Notes: generated by a model not told the origin, from the sequence alone. Shown: positions 30,423-41,129, counted from the first letter of the stretch. The stretch: DNA of 64,000 bases from Bathymodiolus japonicus methanotrophic gill symbiont (GCF_019721995.1 NZ_BLYC01000010.1:1-64000); one strand, 5' to 3'. Numbers and translations are program-made.

Positions 30423-30635
30423 TTACCTGTTATTCAATGCTGTGCCTAATAATTTTGCGGTTACATCGACATAGGGGATGATTTTTTCATAAGCCATACG
30501 TGTCAGCCCGATGCCCCCGAGAACACCAACGACTCCATCATTGATAGAATAGATGGCTATTCTAAGCACCAAAGACACTACCCTAACATATTGAATCAGC
30601 TGAAGATTATTGCTCGACTTTAAACTGAGCGGCAC
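30423..30635 (-). pseudogene. hrcA: HrcA heat-shock repressor, C-terminal remnant
   Basis: A 70-codon frame whose second half, GVVGVLGGIGLTRMAYEKIIPYVDVTAKLLG, matches the HrcA C-terminus (family pattern GxxGVIGPTRMxY..VIPxVDxTAxLL), with two extra residues where GPTRM is expected. Position immediately upstream of grpE is the usual hrcA location. Only the end of the gene is left; the DNA upstream (30636-30878) carries no further HrcA match that I can recognise. HrcA represses grpE/dnaK/groE through CIRCE, so heat-shock control here probably rests on sigma-32. Confidence 0.72.
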
Positions 30636-30878
30636 TTAATATTGTCAGCTTTTTTTACACCTGTATACTTAGGCTCAACACCAAAATAAATAAAATACAT
30701 GCATATCAATGGCTTAACCAAAGTAGCATACTACTTGCTGCTTTTAATATGATTTTGCAGTATTAGTTAATACGGTAATTAGCTTTTAATAATTACCTCA
30801 AAAACAATATAGAACATTCGCAAAATTATTATGTAACATTTTACAATAATATTCATTTACACCTAGAGGGTAAAAAAA

Positions 30879-31664
30879 ATGAAAACCTTAAAACAAATTT
30901 TAACCGGGGTTGTTGCTTCGCTGCTGCTTTTTGCTGGCACTGAAGCAATGGCTGTACCGGTAGGCGTTGAGCTTGCAGTGGTTATAGATTCTTCTGGCAG
31001 CATCACTAATACTGAATTTGAAGCACAAATGCAAGGTTATGTCAATGCGTTTAGTGATGTTGACATTCAAGATAGGATTGAGGGCATAGCTGGTGGGTTT
31101 GCAGTAAAGCTATTCTTTTCTTCTTCTGCCATAGGTAGTATTGAGGCTTTGCTAGTAACAGCTACTGATGCAATGAATTTTGCAACCGCGATTGATGCAA
31201 TTGCAAGACTTGGTACTATTGGTGCCCGTACAAATATTGTAGCTGCCATGAAATTAGCAAATACCTGGCTGACTGGCAATGATAAAGAGGGCGGCGCCCT
31301 AGTGATGGATGTTTCCGGTGACGGTGACCAAAATGTTAATATTGGTGGCTATACCAATGACCAAGCTGGACGAGATGAGGCTGTAAGAGATCAACGCGAC
31401 CTAGCTACAGCAGCGGGTATTATTGTTAATGGTCTAGCAGTTGATGATGGAAGTTTCCAGGATGCATGTCTTGCCGGCGGGTATTACACCGACAACGTTG
31501 TAAATAATGCCTGTGTACAGTCTACAGGTTTTGAAAGTGGGGATTTTGACGCTGCTGTCAAAGATAAATTCATTAAGGATGTTACAGTTCCAGAGCACGC
31601 TACTTTAGCTTTATTTGGCTTGGGTTTAGCTGGATTGAGCTTAAGAAAACGTAAGTTAGCTTAA
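30879..31664 (+). CDS. Exported vWA (DUF1194-type) protein with PEP-CTERM sorting tail
   Basis: 261 residues. Signal peptide (LTGVVASLLLFAGTEAMA), then a von Willebrand A domain with the metal-site motif DSSGS (in VVIDSSGSIT), a Thr in ARTNIV and Asp in MDVSGDGDQN. The C-terminus is VPEHATLALFGLGLAGLSLRKRKLA: the PEP motif (here PEH), a transmembrane helix and a basic tail, the signal read by exosortase for outer-envelope or matrix proteins. Ribosome site GAGGG precedes the ATG. No exosortase is in the window. Function is unknown; adhesion or matrix binding is a guess. Confidence 0.85.
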   Translation: MKTLKQILTGVVASLLLFAGTEAMAVPVGVELAVVIDSSGSITNTEFEAQMQGYVNAFSDVDIQDRIEGIAGGFAVKLFFSSSAIGSIEALLVTATDAMNFATAIDAIARLGTIGARTNIVAAMKLANTWLTGNDKEGGALVMDVSGDGDQNVNIGGYTNDQAGRDEAVRDQRDLATAAGIIVNGLAVDDGSFQDACLAGGYYTDNVVNNACVQSTGFESGDFDAAVKDKFIKDVTVPEHATLALFGLGLAGLSLRKRKLA

Positions 31665-31680
31665 TCTAAAATCTTGTAAA

Positions 31681-31718
31681 AAAAGCCCTGCTGGTTAGCA
31701 CAATCAGCAGGGCTTTTT
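31681..31718 (+). terminator. Rho-independent terminator after the vWA gene
   Basis: AAAGCCCTGCTG - 11 nt loop - CAGCAGGGCTTTTT: a 12-bp stem followed by a T-run. SE-C begins at the very next base. Confidence 0.92.
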
Positions 31719-31878
31719 CAGGCGCGCCATGCTACCTCACGAAATTCCGGGACTCCTGTCGCCATAATTCGTTCACCTACGCAGCGGATGGGAGATGCCC
31801 TGAACGCCCTGCGTCCGCAACGACTACGCACAAAAGCCGCTTCGTCATTACTACCTCACTGGCCGGACGGCTACTCGG

Positions 31879-32173
31879 TTGGGGAGTCGCTATTTTTGCG
31901 AAAGCTTGTTTTGGGCATCCCAGCCCAAGCAAGCAGCAAAAACTTAACGCGACCACTTATGCCTCCGGCGGCCCCGATTCGTCCTCGTCACCTCGTCCCG
32001 ACCCAACAAGGGGTCGGAACATAGGCTCCAAATGACTTGACGCCGTGTCGGATGGCCTTTTATTTTGTCTCCACCTTCGCTAACGCTCAGACTCCGACAA
32101 AATAACGGCCCTACGGCTATCGCGGACTAAAAATCATCACTTCGCTTAGGCTCCGTTTCCCTGATTTTCAGCG
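31879..32173 (+). repeat. SE-A (295 bp) nested in SE-C
   Basis: Target in SE-C: CTACTCGG / AATGCAATTC, exact compared with other SE-C copies. Confidence 0.95.
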
Positions 32174-32214
32174 AATGCAATTCTTGCTCCTCTCGCGTGC
32201 TGCTAGCACACGTC

Positions 32215-32474
32215 CGCTGTCAGCCCCGGACGGGCTGATAGTCTCCAGAAGGCGCAGGGAAATTTGCCAATCCGAAGTGCGCGATAGCGCGCGAGGGAGG
32301 CTAAAATTTTATCCCGAATAGCCGTAGAGCCATTTGTGGTAGCCATGACTGAGCTGCTTTGTGCTCAGTCTGTGGCGGACGCAGGGCGGCTGGAGCATCT
32401 CCTATTCGCTGCGTAGGTGAACGAATTACGGCGACAGGAGTCCCGGAATTTCGTGAGGTAGCATGGCGCGCCTG
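32215..32474 (-). repeat. SE-B (260 bp) nested in SE-C
   Basis: Reverse orientation. Target in SE-C: GCACACGTC / GAATCAGCG, exact. Confidence 0.95.
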
Positions 32475-32631
32475 GAATCAGCGAATTGCCCTGTCGCCTA
32501 TCAGGGACTAAAAATCACCACTTCGCTAAGCTCCGTTTCCATGATTTTCAGCGTGTGTGTAAAACTTGCGCTTAGCCTCACTCAAACATCCCTCTTCTCA
32601 CGACTCAATTAGCGGAAAAAGTCCGCCCTAC

Positions 32632-32932
32632 TCGGGGAGTCGCTATTTTTGCGAAAGCTTGTTTTGGGCATCCCAGCCCAAGCAAGCGGCAAAAACTTAA
32701 CGCGACCACTAATGCCTTCGGCGCCCCAGACGTCCTGCGTACGTGCCACTTCGCCATTACCATCGTAAACTCGGTGCTGGCTTCGTAACACTCCCTCAAA
32801 TGACTGGACGGCGTTTCGGAATGCCTTTTATTTTGTCTACACCTACGCTAGCGCTACGATTTCGACAAAACAACGGCCCTACGCCTTCTGGGGACTACCA
32901 GCCCTCGCTTTCGCTCTCCATGGCTGGCAGCG
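32632..32932 (+). repeat. SE-D short repeat (301 bp)
   Basis: Head TCGGGGAGTCGC, tail GGCTGGCAGCG. Same length and nearly same sequence as 17747-18047. It ends 21 bp from the stop codon of ybiT. The 78 bp before it (32554-32631) are unrecognised. Confidence 0.94.
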
Positions 32933-32953
32933 AGGGTATCCGGATGCTTACTT

Positions 32954-34543
32954 TTAACCTAAATCCTGACTTGCTAAGTATTCTTCGTAGGTGCCATGAA
33001 AGTCCACAACCCCTGTCGGTGTTAATTCCAGGATGCGCGTGGCTATACTGGACACAAACTCACGATCATGGCTGACAAAAATCAAGGTTCCAGGATAATT
33101 TTCCAGCGCCAGATTTAATGATTCTATCGATTCCATATCCAGATGATTAGTAGGCTCATCCAGCAAAAGTACATTGTTACGGCGGAGCATTAATTTACCG
33201 AAGATCATACGGCCTTTTTCACCCCCCGACAGCACGCTGACTTTTTTATGAATATCATCCTGAGAAAACAACAGTCTTCCTAGCGTTCCGCGTATCACCT
33301 GGTCATCATCACTCGGCTGACGCCACTGCTCCATCCAATCAAATAATAATTTCGGCTCAGCAAAATCTGCCGCATGATCCTGTGCACAATAGCCTATATC
33401 CGCATTTTCAGACCACTTCATCTTACCGGCTGTGGGTTCAATTTCCCCTGCCATACATTTGAGTAACGTCGTTTTACCTATACCGTTTGGCCCGATAATA
33501 GCAATACGCTCGCCCACCTGTACCATCAGGTCAAAATTGGCAAAGAGCTCCTCATCATAGCTTTTAGCAAGCCCTGCTATTTCTAATGCCAGTCTGTGCA
33601 GTTTCTTGTTTTGCTCAAAGCGAATAAACGGATTTTTCCGGCTTGAAGGCTTGATCTCGGCCAAGTCAATTTTTTCCAACTGCCTAGCGCGAGAAGTCGC
33701 CTGTTTCGATTTTGAAGCATTCGCAGAAAAACGGCTGACAAACGCTTTGAGTTCTGAAATTTTTGCCTGTTTTTTTGCATTGTCCGCTTGTAACTGTTCG
33801 GTGACCATAGTGGCAGCAGTCATATAATCATCATAGGAACCTGGATAAAGGCGAATTTCACCATAATCCAGATCTGCCATATGCGTACACACGCTATTTA
33901 GGAAGTGTCGATCATGCGAGATAATAACCATGGTGCACTGACGCTCATTTAATATCCCCTCCAACCAGCGAATGGCATTAATATCCAGGTTATTCGTAGG
34001 CTCATCTAAGAGCATAATATCCGGATCGGAAAACAGCACTTGTGCCAATAATACGCGTAGCTTCCAGCCGGGTGCGACTGCACTCATAAGCCCATAATGC
34101 TGATCCAGTGGAATACCCACTCCGGCGAGTAACTCCCCTGCACGCGCCTCTGCAGTATAACCATCCATCTCGGCAAACTCGGACTCAAGCTCAGCAACAC
34201 GCATCCCTTCTTCTTCCGTCATTTCCTGGTTTGCATAAATGGCATCACGCTCTGATTTTACTTTCCAGAGCTCCTCATGCCCCATAATCACGGTATCCAC
34301 TACGGCATATTGCTCGTAAGCAAACTGATCCTGTTGTAACTTGCCGATTCGCTCATTAGGATCTTTGGAAAGATTGCCCGATGTAGCTTCCAGATCACCA
34401 CCCAAAATTTTCATAAAGGTTGATTTACCACAACCATTAGCTCCAATCAGCCCATAACGATTTCCATTACCGAATTTAACGGATACGTCTTCAAAAAGTG
34501 GCTTGGCGCCAAATTGCATAGTGATATTTGCAGTTGTAAGCAT
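32954..34543 (-). CDS. ybiT: ABC-F family ATPase YbiT
   Basis: 529 residues, like E. coli YbiT. Two ABC domains without membrane segments: Walker [10 protein letters not shown] and GPNGIGKTT, signature LSGGEKGRM in the second, Walker [12 protein letters not shown] and [11 protein letters not shown], and the charged linker with Lys/Ala/Ser-rich [23 protein letters not shown] proteins act on ribosomes, resolving stalled or drug-bound states. The degenerate first signature ([13 protein letters not shown]) is typical of YbiT. Confidence 0.93.
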   Translation of the reverse strand: MLTTANITMQFGAKPLFEDVSVKFGNGNRYGLIGANGCGKSTFMKILGGDLEATSGNLSKDPNERIGKLQQDQFAYEQYAVVDTVIMGHEELWKVKSERDAIYANQEMTEEEGMRVAELESEFAEMDGYTAEARAGELLAGVGIPLDQHYGLMSAVAPGWKLRVLLAQVLFSDPDIMLLDEPTNNLDINAIRWLEGILNERQCTMVIISHDRHFLNSVCTHMADLDYGEIRLYPGSYDDYMTAATMVTEQLQADNAKKQAKISELKAFVSRFSANASKSKQATSRARQLEKIDLAEIKPSSRKNPFIRFEQNKKLHRLALEIAGLAKSYDEELFANFDLMVQVGERIAIIGPNGIGKTTLLKCMAGEIEPTAGKMKWSENADIGYCAQDHAADFAEPKLLFDWMEQWRQPSDDDQVIRGTLGRLLFSQDDIHKKVSVLSGGEKGRMIFGKLMLRRNNVLLLDEPTNHLDMESIESLNLALENYPGTLIFVSHDREFVSSIATRILELTPTGVVDFHGTYEEYLASQDLG

Positions 34544-34880
34544 ATTTATATTTTAGGTTTGGGCAGGCACAACAATCCCGTCTGTCTGAAATGCCATTCA
34601 CGGAATGATGCTGTTCTAGCAGATAACTATTTAAGGTGATTTCTGTCAAAGAATAGACCATCTTACTGGTCTTTTTGTCCGTCTTCTGCGTTGCGACAGC
34701 AGTTACATAGAACGACTATGTGCCTGTTATCGCGCCTTGAAGACAAACAAAAATCCTGCGCAATCTGGAATATTCTTTTCCGACAATCACCTAAAATGTG
34801 GGGTATTCTACGCGATTTCCTTATTCAGATGTGAGTAAATCAGAAATGCCTGTAGATTAGGCAGCCTAGAATGAAGTCAC
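34544..34880. other. Intergenic region, no gene
   Basis: 337 bp between sulP-CA and ybiT on the same strand. It holds small hairpins such as GACCATCTTACTGGTC and a Met-poor, stop-rich sequence in all frames. Probably the ybiT promoter region; no clear boxes identified. Confidence 0.5.
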
Positions 34881-37091
34881 TTAATCAAAAAACTCTACAA
34901 TTCCGGTTTCTATATTATACATTGCACCAACGATAGCTATCTCAGCAGCGGATTCTAATTGCACTAAGACTTCACTCCGCTGCTTAACTTGTTCGACCAT
35001 TATTTCCACATTCCGCTCCGCTACCTTCTCTTCCAGAGAGTTGTCTAAGCTAATGTTTGTAGTATGCTTTCCACTTTTAACGAATGCAACTGCAGGCTGA
35101 ATTTTATCTAGTAAGTTAGTCAGATTTCCTAGCTCGATTCCCGAACATGCACCTTTAATAGCACCACAATGGGTATGTCCTAACACCACGACCAATTTAG
35201 ATCCGGCTGCTTTACAGGCATATTCCATACTGCCCAGAATATCATCATTCACCACATTTCCAGCAACTCTAACACTGAAGATATCACCCAGTCCCTGGTC
35301 AAAAATCAATTCTGCCGAGGTTCGTGAGTCTATACAGCTTAAGATAATGGCAATAGGAAACTGCCCTCCTACACTCTCATTAGCTTGCTCTAAGAGGTTA
35401 CGATTATTTCTTAGGCTATTAACAAAACGGGTATTACCTGATTTCAATATCTCCAGTACATCCTTTGGTGATAATGCCTGTTGAGACTCTTTAGTAATCG
35501 GCAAAGCACGCTCAACCGGCTCTAAAAAGCCAAAGCCCCGCAAATTCTGGATAACCAACTTGATTTTTTTGCGTCTTGCCTCAACTTTAAAATTTTGAAT
35601 CATCTCGTAAACATCATAATCAATATATTTAGCGTAGGTTGCATCAATCACCACATTAGATTTAGCAGGTAAATTACTCAATATATGCAGGATTTTTGAT
35701 TTATTCAAAAAAGACACATTTTCCGATAAGGTAATTACCGTTTTGTTTAACTTGTGCTGTTCATGCAAATGAAATCCCACTTGTAAATTTTCTAGCAAAA
35801 TAAAAAATAGCGCAAACGCCATACCTATGCTGATACCTGTCAACATATCTGAAAAAATAAGACCGAAAATCGTTGCCGTAAAGGGAAGAAAATGAAAATA
35901 ACCAACCTGATACATGGTTTTAAATGATGCAGGCTGGGCTAACTTATAACCAACCACTAACAAAATAGCTGCTAAACTGGCCAGTGGGATTTTATTTACT
36001 AATTCAGGAATAAGTAGTACAGCGATTAATAAGAACAAACCCTGTATCAAAGCAGCCATTTTTGTACGCCCACCCATCTGAATATTAGCCGAACTACGCA
36101 CAATTAATTGCGTCATAGGCAAACCGCCTAATAAACCCGAACAGATATTACCGATACCCTGCGCTCTAAGCTCCCGATTATTTGAAGTAACGCGCGTATA
36201 AGGATCCAGCTTATCAACCGCCTCTACACATAATAAAGTTTCCAGGCTTGCGACAATGGCAATGGTAAACGCTACAGGATAAATCGCTGGATTATCGATC
36301 TGACTAAAATCTGGCAAGGTGATTAAGTTCATGATATCGCCGTACGTTTCCACTACAGGTAAGTTGACCAGGTGGCTTACACCCAAGGCCCAGGCAGGAT
36401 AAAAATAGATAAATAACTGATTTAATATGCCCCCCACAACAACCGCCATTACAGAACCATGCAACCAGCGCCGGAAACGATATTGTTTAATCCAGTCAGT
36501 TTCCCATAATAATATTAACCCCAGGCTAAGCAGGCTGATAACAACTGCGCCTGGAGCGATAAAATCAACCATATGCCCCAGTTCCGACAACGTTGTATAG
36601 TCATCACCCTGAACGAACGAGAGATCACCTTCATAATCCTGGTCATAACCAACTGCATGCGGAATCTGTTTAAGAAAAATAATAATTCCAATCCCGGACA
36701 ACATGCCGGCAATCACCGCTGACGGGAAATAATAGCCGATCACTCCAGCACCCAGTTTACCGAGAATAAACTGCAGAACGCCTGCGAGAACGACTGCAAG
36801 CAACACAGCTTCAAAGCCTATTTCTGCAATAGCAGAAAATACAATAACCGCCATACCTGCAGCTGGCCCACTCACCCCTAATGAAGAGCCACTTAGGCTA
36901 GTAACCACGATGCCACCGATAACCCCGGCAATTAACCCCGCAGACAGTGGCGCCCCTGATGCCAGTGCAATACCTAAACACAGTGGTAAGGCTAATACAA
37001 AAACGACGATGCTTGCTGGAAGGTCGTAACGAAAACTAGCTTTATAATTCAATAGCAAGTCATTTTCCGTTAACAATGGCTTCTTTATCAT
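34881..37091 (-). CDS. SulP-family anion transporter fused to a beta-carbonic anhydrase
   Basis: 736 residues. About 1-430 form a SulP/SLC26 membrane domain with many hydrophobic helices, starting with LPASIVVFVLALPLCLGIALASGAP and the SulP signature SLSGSSLGVSGPAAG. A STAS-like segment follows (VVIDATYAKYIDYDVYEMI). Residues about 560-736 are a beta-carbonic anhydrase with zinc ligands in CIDSR and HTHCG. Fusions of this kind in bacteria suggest bicarbonate transport coupled to interconversion with CO2; direction and substrate are inference. SE-B sits ~60 bp upstream of the start, so expression may be altered. Confidence 0.93.
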   Translation of the reverse strand: MIKKPLLTENDLLLNYKASFRYDLPASIVVFVLALPLCLGIALASGAPLSAGLIAGVIGGIVVTSLSGSSLGVSGPAAGMAVIVFSAIAEIGFEAVLLAVVLAGVLQFILGKLGAGVIGYYFPSAVIAGMLSGIGIIIFLKQIPHAVGYDQDYEGDLSFVQGDDYTTLSELGHMVDFIAPGAVVISLLSLGLILLWETDWIKQYRFRRWLHGSVMAVVVGGILNQLFIYFYPAWALGVSHLVNLPVVETYGDIMNLITLPDFSQIDNPAIYPVAFTIAIVASLETLLCVEAVDKLDPYTRVTSNNRELRAQGIGNICSGLLGGLPMTQLIVRSSANIQMGGRTKMAALIQGLFLLIAVLLIPELVNKIPLASLAAILLVVGYKLAQPASFKTMYQVGYFHFLPFTATIFGLIFSDMLTGISIGMAFALFFILLENLQVGFHLHEQHKLNKTVITLSENVSFLNKSKILHILSNLPAKSNVVIDATYAKYIDYDVYEMIQNFKVEARRKKIKLVIQNLRGFGFLEPVERALPITKESQQALSPKDVLEILKSGNTRFVNSLRNNRNLLEQANESVGGQFPIAIILSCIDSRTSAELIFDQGLGDIFSVRVAGNVVNDDILGSMEYACKAAGSKLVVVLGHTHCGAIKGACSGIELGNLTNLLDKIQPAVAFVKSGKHTTNISLDNSLEEKVAERNVEIMVEQVKQRSEVLVQLESAAEIAIVGAMYNIETGIVEFFD

Positions 37092-37152
37092 GTTTTCTTT
37101 AATCCTGTAAAAATATGTTTGGCAATAACGCTATATTATATTAAAAAAATCA

Positions 37153-37412
37153 CAGGCGCGCCATGCTACCTCACGAAATTCCGGGACTCCTGTCGCCGTA
37201 ATTCGTTCACCTACGCAGCGAATAGGAGATGATCCAGCCGCCCTGCGTCCGCCACAGACTGAGCACAAAGCAGCTCAGTCATGGCTACCACAAATGGCTC
37301 TACGGCTATTCGGGATAAAATTTTAGCCTCCCTCGCGCGCTATCGCGCACTTCGGATTGGCAAATTTCCCTGCGCCTTCTGGAGACTATCAGCCCGTCCG
37401 GGGCTGACAGCG
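37153..37412 (+). repeat. SE-B short repeat (260 bp) upstream of sulP-CA
   Basis: Complete, between the divergent-side start of the transporter gene and the marR remnant. The 149 bp after it hold no gene. Confidence 0.94.
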
Positions 37413-37561
37413 GTTGCTCACGGTTTCTAGCATAAGCTATTGACTCCACAGCACTTCAAAAAAATACCCGCTTAACCTATGGTGAAGCTAAGATTTTTTT
37501 CAAATCACTGTGAAACCAATATCTTGCACTATAATTCCGCACTCAACTGATTTTTCTAGGA

Positions 37562-38215
37562 TTATAGTGGGATATGTTCCTGGCAAATTTTATTACTATC
37601 ACTTTTAGTTAATTTTTCTTCGGTTAACTCACAGAAAAAACCAAAGGATCTTTTGCTAAAGTTTTTACATGTTTTACAGACGCCAAAAGAATTTGAGTTA
37701 TTTGCTTTTTGCAGCGCTCTCAGCGCCTCAGTAAAAATTTCGTTTTCTGGAAGGATTGAAGCATTTGCTTGTAGTATTGTAGCCGCTTTGTAACTACTCA
37801 GCGTGTTTTTTAACTTTAAAATCAAATGGATATATTTTAATTTAACCTGACTTTAGTCATTTTCACCTTTAAAAATGGGTGAAAATCGGACTAAAATTCA
37901 GAGAGATACATTAATTATTATTTTAAATCAATCTGTTATGAGTTTAAATTACGCTGAGTAGTTACGCCGCTTTTTTAAATAAATCAGTGGGTTTTGCCTT
38001 GTTTAAGATATTTCTCCCTTTGTCAAGTAACTGAATATGATAAACACGTTTATCCAGCTGATCCTGATTTTTTTATATATGCTCTTTTTTCAAAAATAAT
38101 CAGCGTCTGCGATACAGTTCCCCGTGTCATACCCAGATAGTTTGCAATAGCAGCCGGAGTATCGCTGTATTTATTGCAAAGGGATAAATACTCTAAAACC
38201 TGGAAATGCACTATA
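37562..38215 (-). pseudogene. MarR-family regulator split by MITE-C, 5' end missing
   Basis: Joining 38215-37966 to 37789-37562 on the minus strand gives one frame: a winged-helix domain (VLEYLSLCNKYSDTPAAIANYLGMTRGTVSQTL, DKRVYHIQLLDKGRNIL) continuing FKKAATILQANASILPENEIF and a Cys-rich end (CKTCKNF, FFCEL, KICQEH) seen in a MarR subgroup that may bind metal. About 30 N-terminal residues are lost near 38220, where IS630 sequence starts. Target unknown; the gene is next to sulP-CA but transcribed in the same direction. Confidence 0.8.
37790..37965. repeat. MITE-C, 176 bp
   Basis: Inverted ends GTAACTACTCAGCGT / ACGCTGAGTAGTTAC with the 8-bp target duplication GCCGCTTT at 37782-37789 and 37966-37973. 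AT-rich, non-coding. No parent IS with these ends is in the window. Confidence 0.93.
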
Positions 38216-38256
38216 GTTTCTCAGATAAATAATTTCCAAATTTGGAGCGCTTAAAC

Positions 38257-39486
38257 TTAGGCGGTAACAACGAAATCTTCCCGCAATTTTTGCATAACAC
38301 AAATCACTTTACTGGCATCATGCATATAAGTGTTAAAAGTTTGCACAACTGAATCATGAAGATCTTCAAAAGTTTTAAAATACTTCATATGAGTCGAATC
38401 GCGTTTCGTATTTTTCCATAATTTCTCAATCGGATTAAAATCCGGCGAGAACGCAGGGAGACGTTCTACTGTCAAACGATCTACATTAGCTAACTTAAAT
38501 TCCTTAATAACACCGCTTCCATGATACGGGGCACCATCTTCAATTAGAATAATCTTGCCTTTATAATAAGCCAGCAATTGTGTTAAAAACTCAACATAGC
38601 TTTCACCATTAAAACGCCCAGATGTTTCAGCGTGTTGTAATATCATTGGCTTATAACTCTCGATTAAGACGTTGTCGGCAATAGAATATATCGCTTCCAT
38701 AAAAAGCTTCTGTGTTGGATATTTCTCATTTTTTAAGCTTTTAAGAATAGCTAAAAATTCTTGAGGCAGCCCAGCTTCTTTTAAAAGTCTAAGTGACTTT
38801 GGTTTTATCTCATAAGCCAATGATTCTCGGTATTGAAAACTCCCTCCTTCGAGTTCGATCGTACCAACCCTTTTCGAATCCCTGATGTTTCCACTGTGGG
38901 TTGCTCTCCTATTGGAGCCCAGGTTCGTGCCAATGAACCCCACATAGCAAATGACACCTCATCACCGAATAAAACGACACTCTTTTCTTCTACCGCCTTT
39001 TCCATAATGGCAGGCAATGTTTCTTCCAGCCACGTTTTTCTTTCAAGCTCGTACTTTTCTTCTTCTTGGCGATCAGTCACAAAACGAGCTTTTTGATAAC
39101 TGAAGCCCAGTTTTTTCATTAGGCTTGATAAATAGTTCAAGTTATAACGAACTTCAAATTTTAACCAAATAAGCTCGGCAATCATCGCAGTATTCCATAT
39201 TCCACAATGAAATCCATTGTCTTCTGGGCCTTTCTTTATCAACTCAACCAATCTATTTTTCTGGTCTTTAGTTAACTTTGACTTCCGACCACGTCCTTGA
39301 TAGTGTTGCCCTATTAACCAACCGACACCTTTATGCATGAATGTTTTCAGCCAATTTATAATGGTTTTTTCACAGACTCACATTAGGCGTGCTATTTCTT
39401 TGATTCCCATGCATTCACTGAACCAGAGTAGAGCTTGAGTTAATCGATATAAACAAATATTACTTAGCTTGAGAGCTGTCGCCATA
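38257..39486 (-). pseudogene. IS630-family transposase, stop codon and frameshift
   Basis: Start ATG at 39486 (MATALKLSNICLYRLTQALLW), HTH region, then the DDE domain: VVLFGDEVSF, ILIEDGAPYHG and SPDFNPIEKLWK hold the three acids. A TGA interrupts the HTH near 39377, and the frame shifts near 38868 after TSGIRKG, where several bases of the usual GxKVFGTIEL are missing. Both defects together argue for decay rather than programmed frameshifting. 39487-39630 has no recognisable gene. Confidence 0.85.
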
Positions 39487-39899
39487 TTTTTTTTAGTCGG
39501 TCTACAATTGACTTTGAAAAAGTGAGGGATACCATTTTTGACTGTTTCCGTTAGTGTTGGAACGAAAATTATAAGCCAGTTTCCCCTCTGTCGTTTTTGT
39601 TTGTTCGGAAATTAATTTTCTGAAAGTCTATAGAGATGTTTCTGAGAGCTGTTATTTCCCTTGTTTTGCTTTTCAATATGATCTCGTAACACAGGTATTT
39701 CTTGATGTCTCTGAGTTCCGTTTGTCACCAGACAAAGAAATCTGAGCAACCCACTTCTGAGATTCAACGCGTAAATCCCCCCGGCCGCATAAACTTTCCC
39801 CTTGCTGTTTTTTTCAGTATGGCAGGCATGATCAATAAAATGTCCATCCGCTGCTTCTATGGTGTATTCGTCAAGTTCCGGGAATGCTTTAAGATAATC

Positions 39900-40161
39900 C
39901 AGGCGCGCCATGCTACCTCACGAAATTCCGGGACTCCTGTCGCCGTAATTCGTTCACCTACGCAGCGAATAGGAGATGCTCCAGCCGCCCTGCGTCCGCC
40001 ACAGACTGTGAGCACAAAGCAGCTCAGTCATGGCTACCACAAATGGCTCTACGGCTATTCGGGATAAAATTTTAGCCTCCCTCGCGCGCTATCGCGCACT
40101 TCGGATTGGCAAATTTCCCTGCGCCTTCTGGAGACTATCAGCCCGTCCGGGGCTGATAGCG
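39900..40161 (+). repeat. SE-B short repeat (262 bp) in IS4-A
   Basis: Two extra bases (TG in GACTGTGAGC) and tail GATAGCG rather than GACAGCG. Target GATAATC / AATGCC, exact. Confidence 0.94.
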
Positions 40162-40365
40162 AATGCCTTGCGATAGCAGTGTTTCAGCGTGAAGATGATA
40201 GCTCTGCTGTTCAAATGCCTCAAGCATACTTGTTCGTCTATGCGACTTCAGTGATTTAAAATACGTTGAGTGGGGAAGCAGCTGGCCATAAATCTGTTCA
40301 TTGGTTTGGAGGAAATGGCGACCACTATCGACTACACTGATACAGCGTAATAACCCAAGGCGAAT

Positions 40366-40660
40366 TCGGGGAGTCGCTATTTTTGCGAAAGCTTGTTTTG
40401 GGCATCCCAGCCCAAGCAAGCAGCAAAAACTTAACGCGACCACTTATGCCTCCGGCGGCCCCGATTCGTCCTCGTCACCTCGTCCCGACCCAACAAGGGG
40501 TCGGAACATAGGCTCCAAATGACTTGACGCCGTGTCGGATGGCCTTTTATTTTGTCCCCACCTTCGCTAACGCTCAGACTCCGACAAAACAACGGCCCTA
40601 CGGCTATCGCGGACTAAAAATCATCACTTCGCTTAGGCTCCGTTTCCCTGATTTTCAGCG
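40366..40660 (+). repeat. SE-A short repeat (295 bp) in IS4-A
   Basis: Target GGCGAAT / AAAGTCG, exact. Opposite sense to the transposase. Confidence 0.95.
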
Positions 40661-40977
40661 AAAGTCGATATCCTTCAACTCTGGGCATGAACGAGACCAC
40701 AAAGGATGACGCTCTGCTAACAGGGCACGTTCCATACTTTCATTGCAGTGTTGGTGAATATGTTCAGAGAGTGGTAGGTCTTTAAGCATGGGTGATATCC
40801 GTTTATGAGGTGATTAAAACGGAAATTTTTAGAAAAATTTCTTCGGCAATTGCAAGCTTTATTTGAAATTATTTGTTGTTTTTTTACGGTGCCTACAGAG
40901 TGTCTATTTGCTGTGATAAGTGATTAAAATCAAAAATATGGAAATATTCGAGTGGTGCTACCTTCAGGTAGGTTATA

Positions 40978-41129
40978 CTCGATGTTCAAGTTTTTTAACT
41001 GATTGATTTTATTGATAATTCTACTGACAAAGAAAGCATCAACATCATTGTAAATCAATCACTTATAAAACAAAGCCGGAAAAATTTACTTTTCTTAGCC
41101 CAGTTATAGCTGAAAACTTGAACATCGAG
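40978..41129. repeat. MITE-B (152 bp) in IS4-A
   Basis: 5-bp target duplication TTATA at 40973-40977 and 41130-41134. Same length as the other two copies. Confidence 0.95.

Larger units (their letters stand above)
31719..32553 (+). repeat. SE-C short repeat (280 bp) containing nested SE-A and SE-B
   Basis: Total 835 bp = 280 (SE-C) + 295 (SE-A at 31879-32173) + 260 (SE-B at 32215-32474). SE-C bases are 31719-31878, 32174-32214 and 32475-32553, and rejoin to an intact SE-C. Confidence 0.95.

Noticed and set aside
38805-38943. Programmed frameshift in the IS630 transposase
   Set aside because: Several bases of the conserved motif are missing at the shift and a separate in-frame stop occurs upstream, so decay is simpler.
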